Below are positions 19,810 through 30,960 of a DNA stretch of 64,000 nucleotides, piece after piece (position 1 is the stretch's first letter; each line of letters opens with the position of its first letter). Source of the stretch: Aphanomyces cochlioides (lineage: Eukaryota > Oomycota > Saprolegniomycetes > Saprolegniales > Verrucalvaceae); assembly GCA_019828595.1 (NCBI GenBank), contig JAHQRK010000014.1, positions 310,001-374,000 of the forward strand, given 5' to 3'. Made by a program: the position numbers and the translations under genes. Below the pieces are notes generated by a model. It did no database searches, had not been told where the DNA came from, and worked only from the letters and a program-made list of their open reading frames with translations.

Positions 19810-21187
19810 GTGCTTCTATGAAGTCATCGAGCAGACGATCGCACGACGGCCAAAGCATGTGTCCAACATTTTGTCAAGTTAGGATTTGTACCGAGTTGAA
19901 CCCAGTGCCGACATCGTCGTCTCTTGCTTTGTTCCGATGGATCTTGCAGCTTGAATGGCGTCGTGGTGAGGATGTATATCATTGAGCGAACTTGTCAGTC
20001 GTGAGAGAGTGAGCTGGACTTGAATAAGCTACCGCCGATCAAGTCGCCCTCGTCATCCTTTGAAGAGACGCTATCGAAATGTCAAATCACACTGAAGTTG
20101 TATTTCTGGTGATGGAGCCAATCATTTCTTAGATAATTCAAGAAAGAAATCATTGATTGGATAAAATTATTTTTCTGTGGAGTAGTTTTTTTGGCATCCC
20201 TGTTTTAGGCCAAAATTTGCCGCATTTCCATGTCATGCCACATCCAACAGACCGCGAATTTCATTGGATAAAATATTTTTCGTCGCATTTTGGAAAAAGA
20301 AAAAGACTCTATTTTGATTGGCTACATCATCCCATAACAGTTTTGATTGGCTACATCGATCCGAGCTCAAAGTGTTCACCATGAGCTCAAAGGCTCCCTA
20401 ACTACAACGGAGATGTAGTTGGTGGTCAATCCATTCCCGAGAGCGTATCGCAAAGTATCATCTCGACTAAATCTCGCATCACCAGATGCCGCTGCTGTCG
20501 CACCAACGACAAGACCACTGCAACTTCTGGTTTCATGGCAGCCAGAATCTTGAAAGACTCGAAAAGTGAAAAAGAGGTAAAATCTCATGCTTCATCCACT
20601 TTTGAAAAAAACACCCCAAAAGTGGATGAGAATAATTTTGATTGGCTACGTCTCATTCAAAAACCTACTGAAAGTGGCCCTTAAGGGTTAACGTTGGATA
20701 TCCTGGCCTCTTGTACCCGACTTCATAGGATTAGAGCATGCCAGAATACTCGGGGAAGGAACCAGAGGCTAACTTGTTGTATGCTGTCAGGGGGGGGGCA
20801 TGAAGTTATTGCACATGAAGAATCTCATTAGGTACTCGGCTCACATCCTGGATTCCCGCTACCCAATTTGGCTCGCTATCGATCGTTCTGTTTCTCCATT
20901 CGTATCATGCGGAAGGCTGATGGTTTTATGAAGTCATAGCGCATTACGGAACAACGCTGAGGACCTTCCTTTTCTAGATCGCTGCCAGGGAAACGCGATT
21001 GTCCGAATTCTTCCATTCCTTCTGGAAAATGATGAGTGTCGTGTGATCGTGAGAAGCACTCATTGCTCAAAATTAGGTACTTTTTAACCAATCGCATGAC
21101 AAAATTAGGTACTTTTCAACCAATCATTCTACAAAATTGAGTACCTTCATTCACATTTTCACCTTGCTGGTGATGTCATTTTCAAAA
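19810..21187. other. Spacer with TGATTGG boxes and a hairpin
   Basis: No gene is supported. Several TTGATTGG(A/C)TA boxes lie at 20150-20360, two of them within a direct repeat of TTTTGATTGGCTACATC. A perfect 11-base inverted repeat (CATCCACTTTT at 20594-20604 and its complement at 20619-20629) could form a hairpin. AAAATTAGGTACTTTT units at 21065-21150 precede the next ankyrin gene. Confidence 0.5.
21065..21150. repeat. AAATTGAGTACTTTT repeat array before ankyrin gene
   Basis: Three head-to-tail units of about 33 bases (ACAAAATTAGGTACTTTTCA, CCAATC and variants) end about 40 bases before the ATG at 21188. They match the set at 17530-17622. Confidence 0.65.
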
Positions 21188-22547
21188 ATGGCCAGTCTTA
21201 ACAAGCCCCGAGTTGATGACGAGGATGCTTGAGTTCCAGAGTGGATATCCAAAGGATATCACGCTCTTGAAGCGAGTTCTGTCCAAGTACAACTGGAATC
21301 GACATGAGCGAGCCGAGGAGCTCGACGCCGTGCTGACTCCATGGTTCCAAGAGTATGGATTCACCCGACTAGTGTTGCTCAAGGAAAGCATTGCGATGAG
21401 CCAACACAATCTCATGTTTTACGCCTTGTACATGTGCAAGATGGAGCTGCTGGCGTTGTTGTACCCATCGTGCAAGTATTTGTGCATGCCAGAATCGCAA
21501 TGGAAAATTGACAGCGGGTATCCACCCGAGAACAAACTGGAGCTCAATTGGATTTATGCAATCAATGGTGGACACGTGCAAGTTGTCGAGTTTCTGCATG
21601 CACACGATCATCCTGGATACACAGCACAGATCATGGACTTCGCAGCAGAACGCGGATTACTCGACATCGTTCGATTTCTCCACGTACAGTATCGAAGCGA
21701 AGGTTGCACAACGCGAGCCATGAATGAAGCTGCTGCCAATGGACACGTGGAAGTGGTTCAATTTCTCCACACCCACCGATCGGAAGGCTGCACGACCCTA
21801 GCTATGGACAAAGCCATCGAGAACGGTCACATGGAAGTAGTTGCATGGCTCTCCAGTCATCGACAAGAAGGCTGTACAAAGGACCCATTCGATCGAGCGG
21901 CTGGCAATGGAAACCTCGACATGGTTCAATGGCTGTCAGCAAATCGCCCAGAGGGATGCTCAACTCGAGCGATGGACAACGCCGCAGCCAATGGCCACTT
22001 GGAAGTCGTCGAGTGGCTTCATTTCAATCGAACGGAAGGGTGCACGAAGGAAGCCATCAACCAAGCGGCGCGATATGGACATTTGGAGATTGTGCAATTT
22101 TTAACCAAGCATCGAAAGGAAGGCGCCAGCACGAATGCCATGGACGTGGCAGCAGGCACTGGCAATTTGGAAATTGTTCAGTGGCTTCATGCTCATCGAT
22201 GGGAAGGATGCACGACGCGGGCCATGGATGCAGCAGCCAGCAATGGACACTTCGACACTTTTGAATGGCTTCACATGGGTGTACGGTATATGCCATGGAC
22301 GTGGCGGCATCTCGCGGCGACTTGAAGATGCTGGAATGGCTTCACAAGCATCGCACAAAAGGCAGTTAAAGAAGCGCTGTGGAATGGTCATCACGATGTT
22401 GTCCATTGGCTCTTAGCGCATCGGAAAGAAGTCGCCCATGTCAACATCAGCGGGATTGGAGCGCGGCAATTTGAGATCTGCGGCAATATTCATTTCGATC
22501 ACTACCCAAACGATTTTGGCTACAACATGTGGACAACCATGCTCTAA
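21188..22547 (+). pseudogene. Frameshifted ankyrin-repeat gene
   Basis: The ATG at 21188 opens MASLNKP, in step with relatives that begin MANIVMRP, but one extra C in a CCCC run at codon 7 shifts the frame; the body then reads ELMTRMLEFQSGYPKDITLL and continues open to 22323. About nine ankyrin units follow (EGCTTRAMNEAAANGHVEVV, WLHFNRTEGCTKEAINQAAR). Near 22277 about a dozen bases seem lost inside a unit, and a TAA interrupts the next one. The proper C-terminus (HVNISGIGARQFEICG, NDFGYNMW) is preserved further on. If translation starts at 21216 a shortened protein of about 369 residues is possible; otherwise it is a pseudogene. Confidence 0.72.
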
Positions 22548-22689
22548 GTCAATGAACCACTGCAGATGATTTCATCATCATGGAGTCGGATTTGCGAAGT
22601 TTTCAGCCGACTTTCGTTGAAATGGAGCTATCTCAAGGCCGTCACACCATCCAAGCAGCCCCATCTATGGCAATAGCGGGGCAACCGTC

Positions 22690-23306
22690 TGCTTGACGCT
22701 TGTGGAAAAATCAAAGATAGAGAGTATATTGCATCTTGCAGTGACCTCCATGATCTCTGGTTCATGGCCACCCTCACCGTGGGCTTGCACAAACTTCACA
22801 ACTTTCAAATGTCCGTCGTAAACGGGTTATTCTGGCGTGTTGGATGACTCAGCAGCCCACATTGTCTCTGGAATACACAAATCCTTTCAACCAGGTTACA
22901 ATGCAGTCGTCAGCACTTCCATCTCACCAGTCACCAGCGCGTAGACCCTGTCGTCCATGCTCGTCTGTGACTCGCTGTTCAACAATGTCGATGGAACTTG
23001 AGGAGCTGAGAGAACACATCTTTGAGCTGCAGCCACACATTCTTGCATTTCTCGAGGCTAAAATGTGTTGAAATAGAGCGTGTCTTGAGGCACATCATGG
23101 AGAGTGCATTGGTGCCCAACGTGGCGTTGCAGATCCACACGTTCAGGACTTGCTTTTGCGGCCATGCTCTTGTTTGGGAGACTTTTCCTGTGCAATAACT
23201 TCACAACTTGTAAATGTCCTCCCCTGGCATCTTGCAGCGAGTCAGTGTTGTATTCTGGCACGATCGAATCCTTGCACGTCGGGTGCAAGAAGGCCAGGAG
23301 ATCCAT
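22690..23306 (-). pseudogene. Ankyrin gene fragments, minus strand
   Basis: Two short minus-strand remnants are recognisable: MDLLAFLHPTCKDSIVPEYN with GGHLQVVKLLHRK (about 23306-23190) and DGHLKVVKFVQAHG (about 22820-22770). The stretch between them has no readable coding sequence. Confidence 0.5.
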
Positions 23307-23519
23307 CTTGTGAGTGCGAATACGACAGCGTCGAGAGCTGCCGTCAAGTGCGTCATATCCTCACTTTGACTCAACGATCCATGTCACCCTCTCTGGACTA
23401 GAGAGGACTTCGTTGAATTGAACTCCTGTCGACGGATCGTTCTTGTGCAACAATTGGCATGGAAAATGTCGTCCCGTGTGGTTGCTCGTCCAGGGATTGG
23501 ACTCTTGGGTTGAATCATC

Positions 23520-24758
23520 ATGGCGAACATCGTCATGAGACCCGAACTGCTGCTGCGTATTGTCGAGTTCCAGCGTGGCTGTCCACGGGATATTGTGCTG
23601 CTCCATCCCGTCTTGTCCGAGCGCTACGAATACGACAAACTCGAAGAATGCCTCGAGCAAACCCTGACACCGTGGTCCAAAGAGCATGGGCTCTCGCGGC
23701 TTGGGTTGCTCACAAGATATTTCCCGATGGCCCGACACAATCTCATGCGTTATGCTCTTGAGAATGGCAACATAGACGTCCTGGTCGCCTTGTACCCGAC
23801 GTGCAGGCATCTGCACATACCACAACCGACATGGACCGCTCAATTTGGCCATGAGATTTTCAAAACACCAGAGCCGTATTGGAAATACGCTGTGCGTGGT
23901 GGACATTTACAAGTTGTGAAATATCTACACAGCCAAGGCCATCCTGGATACGACGCTGAGATGATGGACCTCGCAGCAGCAAGTGGCCAGCTATCCATAG
24001 TTGAGTTTCTCCACAGCCATCGAAGTGAAGGTTGTTCGACAGAAGCGATGGATACAGCCGCTTCTCGTGGTCATTTGGAGGTTGTGAAGTTTCTCCACGC
24101 CCATCGATCAGAAGGTTGTACGGCCAATGCCATGGACCTGGCGGCTCGATATGGCCGCAACGATGTTGTCCTATGGCTGTCGACTCATCGACGTGAAGGC
24201 TGTACAACCGACGCGATGGACAATGCCGCGGCCATGGGAAACCTCGACTGGGTTCAATGGCTCTCTGCGAATCGTTCTGAAGGATGCACCACTCGAGCGA
24301 TGGACCATTCTGCTTCCAATGGACATCTACATGTGGTCGAGTGGCTTCATTTCAATCGCACGGAAGGATGCACGACGAATGCCATGGATGATGCAGCGCA
24401 ATATGGACATTTGGCAGTCGTCCAATTTCTTGCGGAGCATCGAAGCGAAGGAGCATGCGCTTATGTCATGGATTTGGTGGCTGGCAATGGTCACATCGAC
24501 GTGATTGAATGGTTCCAGAAGCATAAAAAGTATGTTTGCACCACTCGTGCCATGGATCGAGCGGCGAGAAATGGTCATTTGGAAATGATCCAGTGGCTCC
24601 ATGCGAATCACAGTGAAGGTTGCACCGTGTACGCCATGGATATAGCTGCAAGTCGAGGCGACTTGAGAATGCTCGAGTGGCTCCATACACATCGCACAGA
24701 AGGCTGCTCTGTGCGAGGCATTCAATATGCCGTGTGGAACAAGAACACTGAAGCTTGA
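23520..24758 (+). CDS. Ankyrin-repeat protein, inverted twin copy 2
   Basis: An uninterrupted ATG-started frame encodes 412 residues. Codons 1-411 correspond to the minus-strand copy at 18522-19755; the only change found is a CAG-to-CTG codon near the start (Gln to Leu). Identity begins two bases before the ATG and ends at ACTGAAG, after which a foreign CTTGA adds a stop, so the C-terminal tail present in the twin is missing. The 5' and 3' flanks are unrelated to the twin's. This may be a translatable but truncated protein. The near identity points to very recent duplication or gene conversion, or an assembly error. Confidence 0.72.
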   Translation: MANIVMRPELLLRIVEFQRGCPRDIVLLHPVLSERYEYDKLEECLEQTLTPWSKEHGLSRLGLLTRYFPMARHNLMRYALENGNIDVLVALYPTCRHLHIPQPTWTAQFGHEIFKTPEPYWKYAVRGGHLQVVKYLHSQGHPGYDAEMMDLAAASGQLSIVEFLHSHRSEGCSTEAMDTAASRGHLEVVKFLHAHRSEGCTANAMDLAARYGRNDVVLWLSTHRREGCTTDAMDNAAAMGNLDWVQWLSANRSEGCTTRAMDHSASNGHLHVVEWLHFNRTEGCTTNAMDDAAQYGHLAVVQFLAEHRSEGACAYVMDLVAGNGHIDVIEWFQKHKKYVCTTRAMDRAARNGHLEMIQWLHANHSEGCTVYAMDIAASRGDLRMLEWLHTHRTEGCSVRGIQYAVWNKNTEA

Positions 24759-24984
24759 AAGTAATCGCCATCTCAGTCATGCTTTATGCACGGAGATCAC
24801 AAAGACGTCGCATGAGAGCGGACATTTCCATGGACTCTGAACGTGTGGGTGGGGTTAGACTACGTGGTACATGGTCAACACACCTTGAGCTCGCGACTGG
24901 AGCGAGATCCCTTGGGTTGCATGGCGTTCAATTTGGCTCCAAGTGTTTTCCGCTCTTGATAAAGTTGAGACTCCTGTCCAGGTC

Positions 24985-25420
24985 CACGACCAGGCCTCGG
25001 CGATGCGATGGTCATTTCCCTCGAAATTTGCAGCCCCATGTGATCGCAATCAATGTCCTTCGGTCAGCTCAAGGGGAGAGAGTGGTCAAGTGGATTGTCA
25101 GGTCGCTGGCCAAGCTGATGGACATCGACTTGCGATCGCTCGATTTTCCAAAAGCCACAACTTCCGTTTGGTCGCTCCACTTGGCTTCCTGAATTGCACG
25201 CTCGGGACAGCCCTCCGTGCGATTTGCATGAAGTCATTTCAGCATCGCCCAAGTCCCCACGGAAGGCAACAATGTTCATGGCGTGAACCTTCCCTTGAGA
25301 TCGATGGAAGTGAAGCCACGCGCCACCGGAAGTAGCTCCGTCCATCGCTCGTGTCGTGCATGCTTGGGTGCGATTTGCACAGAGCCAATGAACTCGAGAA
25401 TCTCGAGTTCAATGCAATAT
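24985..25420 (-). pseudogene. Ankyrin gene fragment
   Basis: A decayed minus-strand stretch still reads AMDGATSGGAWLHFHRSQGK, then HAMNIVAFRGDL and, with lesions, the C-terminal repeats of the family. Frame changes and lost Cys positions show it is not functional. Confidence 0.5.
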
Positions 25421-25898
25421 GTGATGAAGTGCCGTCAGTCATGAGGAAGATTTCTCGATCCCACGGCAGTGTCGAAGGATTCTGTTCATGTGCGGTGAGC
25501 AAACAGCGGTCGTTGGCCCTCCCAGTCTCGGCAGCAAGTCGTGCGCGCCCTTGAATCTCCACGCCTTGCATGCCCACCGGTGCTACCCCGCCAAACGTCA
25601 ACTTCCTAGGGCACAATCATTCGCCTGTGTCGTCCATGCTCGTCCATGGCTCATGCTCCTACGGGGTGGAGGAGACTTTAGCAACCGAGAACGCGTCTTT
25701 GAGTTGCAGCGTGGTTCAACCACAGACTCTGTTGCAGTTCAACGTCGTTACTGCCGTCTAGAAATTCGATCGACCGGACAAAGCACAACCAGGAACACTT
25801 GGCGATTGGGCTTGATGCCGTGAGCATACAGACATTGGCGGAGATCGGCAGAATCTCGTGAGGGACAAACAGTTTTGGACTCGAACAGTCAACGCTCC

Positions 25899-27113
25899 AT
25901 GGCGACAGTGCTCACGTCTCGAGACCTGTTGGTTCGCATCGTTGCGTTTCAAAATGGCATGCCTCGCGACATTGTGAGTCTCTCCCGCGATGTCGCGACC
26001 CCGTTCTTCGACAACAAGTCGCGTGCAATCAAGCTCGAACAAGTCCTGACGCCTTGGTACAAAGAGCATGGTCTATCCCTCCTTGAAGCATTACTCCAGT
26101 ATATTCCCCAGAGTCGGCATGATCTCATGCGCTCCCCATGCGCTTGTCTTCGGCAAGACGCACGTCCTGACCGCTCTGTACCCCACGAGCAAAGACTTGT
26201 GCCTCCCTGATATCTTCTGGCCGCCATGGAGCATCCAAAGAGAGAGTGCCCGAACCTTTCTGGAAGTACGCCGTGGACGGCGGATGTGTGGAGGCGGTGG
26301 AGTTTTTGCACTGGCATGACCATCCTGGGTACAAGTCACATATCATGGACTATGCGGCAGCGCGTGGATCTCTGCCGATCGTTGAGTTTCTTCACACCCA
26401 TCGACCCGATGGATGCACAACGTATGCCATGGATGGCGCCACGGAGAATGGACATTTGGACATTTTTGCAATTTTTCCATGCTCACCGCTCGGAAGGATG
26501 CACAGTCATGGCCATGAAGGCCATTGCGAATGGCCACGTCGATGTCGTCCAGTGGCTCTCCACGCATCGAGTCGAAGGTTGTTCCCCGGACGCCTTTGAC
26601 GCCGTCGCGGCCAAACGAAACCTCGACATGCTACAATGGCTCTCGGCGAATCGCCCAGAAGGAGGAACAACGCGAGCAATGGACATGGCCGCCGCGAATG
26701 GCCACTTGGACGTCGTCGCGTGGCTTCACTTCAATCGATCTGAAGGATGCACGGCCGACGCCATCAACCAAGCGGCTCGACATGGACATTTGGCGATTGT
26801 GCAATTTCAACATCACAGCGAGCTCGTGACTACCGACGCCATGGACTTGGCGGCAGGCCATGGGCGGCATCTCGTGGCGATATGGACATGCTGGAGTGGC
26901 TTCACAACAACCGCGTGGAAGGCTGCACCGAGCGCGCCATGTGCGAAGCTAAGTGGAATTCCCGCGACGAGGCCGTGCAATGGCTGCGACAGCATTGAAA
27001 ACAAGTGGCGCATGTCAACTTGGACGAGATCAGCGTCGTCCGTCCATTCATCGTGTGGAGCAATTTCAACACTTTGCAATACCCAAACGACATCGGTGGC
27101 CATTCTAGATAGA
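25899..27113 (+). pseudogene. Ankyrin-repeat gene with several frameshifts
   Basis: The ATG at 25899 opens MATVLTSRDLLVRIVAFQNG, matching the family start, and LTPWYKEHGLSLLEALL follows. Frame changes are seen near 26130, 26230, 26470 and 26870, with repeats continuing each time in another frame (YAVDGGCVEAVEFLHWHDHP, GHVDVVQWLSTHRVEGCSPD, WLHFNRSEGCTADAINQAAR). The C-terminal tail (HVNLDEISVVRPFIVW, YPNDIGGHSR) ends at a TAG at 27113. No splice pairs explain the shifts. Its stop is 60 bases from the convergent COG3 stop. Confidence 0.75.
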
Positions 27114-27173
27114 TCTCTCATACGCACTCGGATCCATGCTAGCGGGGCGGCAATCTCGCGTGGAATTCCACAC

Positions 27174-30143
27174 TTAGATGTGCTCAAAGCAGTGGCGGAC
27201 AGCTTGGATATCCGTCTCGCACGCGGCGCGATCCTCTTCCGTGTATTCCTTGTCAAGGAGAGCTTTCACTTGATCCATGAGATCCACAAGTCCTTTCTAC
27301 AGCAGCAACCACAAGACACATCAAGACGCTATCAAGATGCCCATTCTCCTTACTTGAATCGGACGGAAGAGAATGCTCTCCGTGGATGGATTCATCAAGT
27401 AGGCATGGATCTTTTCCTGCACGAGTGGAAGCTGCGACGGAAGCTGTGCTGATGCTTGCTTTAGCATGGCTGTGATCGCTACAAGAGTTCACGCCACCTT
27501 TTTCCATCAAGGGATAGCTGTACCAGATATTGCAACAGGGGCTGGCGGCGGCGGCGTCGATTTGCGGGCGGCGTAGACCTTGGCGACGACATGCGATCAA
27601 ACAAGACGAGCAGACGCTGATAGAGCTACCTTTTGTACGAATGAAACGAGTGGCGCTGCTGCGTGTTGCACCGCATGCTCAATGAAGACGGTGCAGCTCT
27701 TTTTGAGTTCTTGCTCGAGATCCTACCATGCGCCGTGGAGCCGCCTGACATATTTGTCAACGCGAACCTTCTTCACGTCGGACGTCGTGGTGTTGACTTG
27801 AGGTATGCCGTGGGTGAGCAAGCCAAGGATCGAGTTTTCCAACGACAGCGTGAAGGCGTCGGTCAAGATGCTTCCGTTGAGAAGACTCCCCATGGCATCT
27901 ACACAAGCGACTGTGAGATGCCATCACGTCGACTTGCGTACCTGTCGTCGTGGAGAAATCCAAATTCTTCTCCGTCACTGCGAATTGAATGTCAAACGGC
28001 GCGATGCGTTCCCGCAGCGTGAGTAAATGCTTGATCAAGAACAATCCACCGTCTAAATGGCCCTTGGACACGCTGAGACGACAAGGACGCAGCAGCAGCG
28101 ACGACGTTACCTTTTGGACGGTAATGTCCGCCGACGCCATCTTGAGTGACGCTGTGCACATGCGCACTGCATCTTGCGCCAATTCTTCAAAGATATGCAT
28201 CTACACAATGCCGTGAGGTGGCCGCCTTCTAGAGCGCTGTTGCCGACATGGACGTAGCGGTAGACTTTGGAAAGACATGTCAGCGTGTGCTCGAGCGTTG
28301 GGTACCACGTGGCATACACGGATGGGGCTACAATCGCGGTACGATTCGTGCTTGTCTAGATGGGTTTCGACTACCTTGGAGTCGCTCTGGGTAGTTTAAA
28401 TCGGCTGGAGATGGCGCAAAGTCTTGAATTTCATCTTGCATGTACTTTTGCGTGCAGAGGATCAAGCGTTCTTGCGCGTCGGCAATCATGCGCTCGATGA
28501 CAGGCTCGAGAGCATCGGCGGCAAGTCCTCGCGGGTGAATTTGCGTCTCGATGACTTCACTCCGCAAGACTTCGACAATTTCACAAAGCATTTCCAAGCT
28601 GTGCTGTTGAATCATCCGAGGACGCACCGTGTTGTACAGCGTGTAGCTCAGCTGAAAGATGAGCCGTCTACGTCGTCGTGAGAATGGATGCGAGGCGTGC
28701 ATCGTCGTACTCGAATGTGTTTTCCTCTTGGCCTTCAATCTGCAGCACAATCGCGGTTGGGACGACGCCAAAGACATGGCCAAAGAGTCTGTACTCGGCT
28801 TCACAGAGACGCACCATGTACTGGCAGCCGATTCGAAGCTAATGGAATGTCACTACCAAGTCGAGGACGTGGAGGAGAGCGTACCAAGTTGACGATGTCG
28901 GCCGTTTGATTGACGACGGTCAAGTACGAAGACACGATGGGACTCAAGAGCTGCGTACGAAGGGAGACGTATGTGTCGAGCACGTCGGGGAGAAAGGATT
29001 CATTCCTAAGACGACGAATGAAAAAGAATTTCCGGCGCGCTGTAGCTGACCCTGGAGCAGTCTCGCGCTGGTCCATGTGCTTTGTGATGGCTTGGCATGC
29101 CGGCGCCGCCAAGTGGAATTGAATGTAAGACACAGACGCGTCGTCGATTTCGCTCTGGGGAGCTGTCGGCTAGGGCAAAATCGTCAAAAAAGCGCATGGA
29201 AGAGAGTCTTGTACATGCTTTGATAAGGACGCGAGCGCTTGATCTCGCGCTGTTTCCAGCTTGGTGATGGCATAATCCCGCAGCGTATGCAGAGCATGCA
29301 CCATGAGCTCTCCATACGCTGTTAGATACATGGGCGTATCCTTGAATTCCATCTGCAAGGCGTTGAAGGTCGTCATGTAGTGAGAGAGAGACGACGTACG
29401 TGTTGCTCAAGGTATGCCACGCATTCGTCAATGTCATGAATGCCTTGTTCAAATGCCGCCGACGTTGGGTCAATACTCCCAAAGGAGTATGGACGGACAT
29501 GGATCGACACCTGCAACATGGATAAAAGGACGCGGCAGTGGGCAATCTACCTTGGACGTGCCGTTTGTCTCGACTTTGGACGAGAAATCAATCTTCCCGC
29601 CTAAATGCAGAGTGATGCAGCGGAAAAGAAGAGCGAAGAAAACGCACCGACAGCTTTAGCGATCGTGGGGAGTCGAGTAAAGTACGGCAACGGCGCTTCA
29701 ATCGTTCGGACCTTCAAGTTGAGCGCTTCCAACTCTTGGAGCAAAGTCTCAAAGCTTTCGTACAATGCACTCGTCAAACTCGTCACGGAGACATGGCGAT
29801 CTTCCATCTCCTGCAAGAGTCCTAGGGACTTGTTCGTGTGTTGCTCGACCGTCTCACACGCTTTATAGCATTCTTGAGCATTCGTCAAGAACTGCTGCAC
29901 TTGAGGCGTGAGCATCAAAGGCTTGGTTTGAAGCGGCGTCGCTGGGACTTGGAGTGCATAGTACTGCTTCAGCGATAAGGGAGCTTTGCCACACTCGCTG
30001 GGCTCTCTGCTTGTGCCACCCGCAGCTTGTTCAAGGCGCGCCAAGAGCGCTTCCTGCGTCGGCGAGAACTTCATCGCAATCCACGCCGGATGTGGTTCAT
30101 TATCCGGTCGACAACCACCGCACACCAAGGATGGACGCACCAT
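27174..30143 (-). CDS. COG3: Conserved oligomeric Golgi complex subunit 3
   Basis: COG3 belongs to lobe A of the COG tethering complex, which captures retrograde vesicles at the Golgi. The gene is cut into many exons; the first are 30143-29648, 29600-29551, 29510-29400. Collinear matches to COG3 include [107 protein letters not shown] and, at the end, [11 protein letters not shown] with [20 protein letters not shown]. An apparent TAG near 27730 falls at an intron end; splicing joins SDVKK to [13 protein letters not shown]. An alternative start is the in-frame ATG at 30074. No broken segment was found. Confidence 0.88.
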
Positions 30144-30960
30144 GCTGAGCTCTCTTCCTAGGGTTTCCAGCGCAGAGAGAACTCAAAGAATCGAGGAGAA
30201 TGGTCAAGGAAGAGCCAACGCAGTGATTTAACGCGGTCGTGTGGTCCTGGTGCACAAAACGCCGTAAACGAAGCGTTGGATGTGCCGACAGTGATCGTGT
30301 GAAGTCCGACTGCAACCAGGAGAGGAACAGCGTCGATCTCGTGCTCTCTCTCGTGCATCCTCGTGCTCCATCTTGATCTAAAGCTTATGCCTCGGTCATA
30401 TCCCTTGCTGTACTGCCTTATTGGAGACGCTGGATGGACCATTCTACCGCGAGTAGAAATTTCACACATTTCAAATGTCCATCGCTGTACTCCTTGAGCT
30501 CGTTGACGACGCGGAGTGCAGCCTTTGCGAAGGATGTCAGCCCGTTTAACCAGCTGAATTCACCGCGTTGCACTCGATAGAAGCTTGCTGGTCATGCTCA
30601 CGACACTCCTGATCCAGCATCACGGAGGAGGAACTCCTTCCACTCGTTCAGCGCCTAGAAAACTCAAAATCTCCCGCAGAGGCCTCGATGAAGGCGTCAG
30701 CAGATAGCCACTGAGCTAACGAGCATCCATTTCGCATCCATCGATGGCTAACGTGCTGATCTTTAGCGTAAACTGTTGACGACAAGGTCGTCGTGGCGGA
30801 GGCGGCGCGCCGCTTGGTTGTCAACTTTGGGTGGAATTTTGACCAATCAGAGAGCTGTATTTCAAATTCATATTCAAATCACCGCTTCCATCGGCGGTCC
30901 GAAGCTCCATCGCTGTCAATCTCTCGTTGTATCTTCCAGTGGATGGCCAAGACCGTGTAG
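30144..30960. other. Spacer with an ankyrin scrap
   Basis: This stretch lies between the divergent COG3 and PIF1 genes. The only coding-like remnant is a short minus-strand ankyrin scrap near 30490-30440 (SDGHLKCVKFLL). No other structure is seen. Confidence 0.4.

Noticed and set aside
18316..24758. CRISPR-like or minisatellite arrays, from regular 100-base periodicity
   Set aside because: The period is that of 34-residue ankyrin units, with open frames and third-position variation.
26226..27452. 408-codon plus-strand frame in the ankyrin pseudogene
   Set aside because: Only its middle reads ankyrin repeats; the ends are out-of-frame translations of the pseudogene and of sequence antisense to COG3.
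27715..27740. In-frame TAG in COG3
   Set aside because: It is the acceptor end of a short intron; removing the intron gives SDVKK joined to DLEQELKK, as in COG3 relatives.
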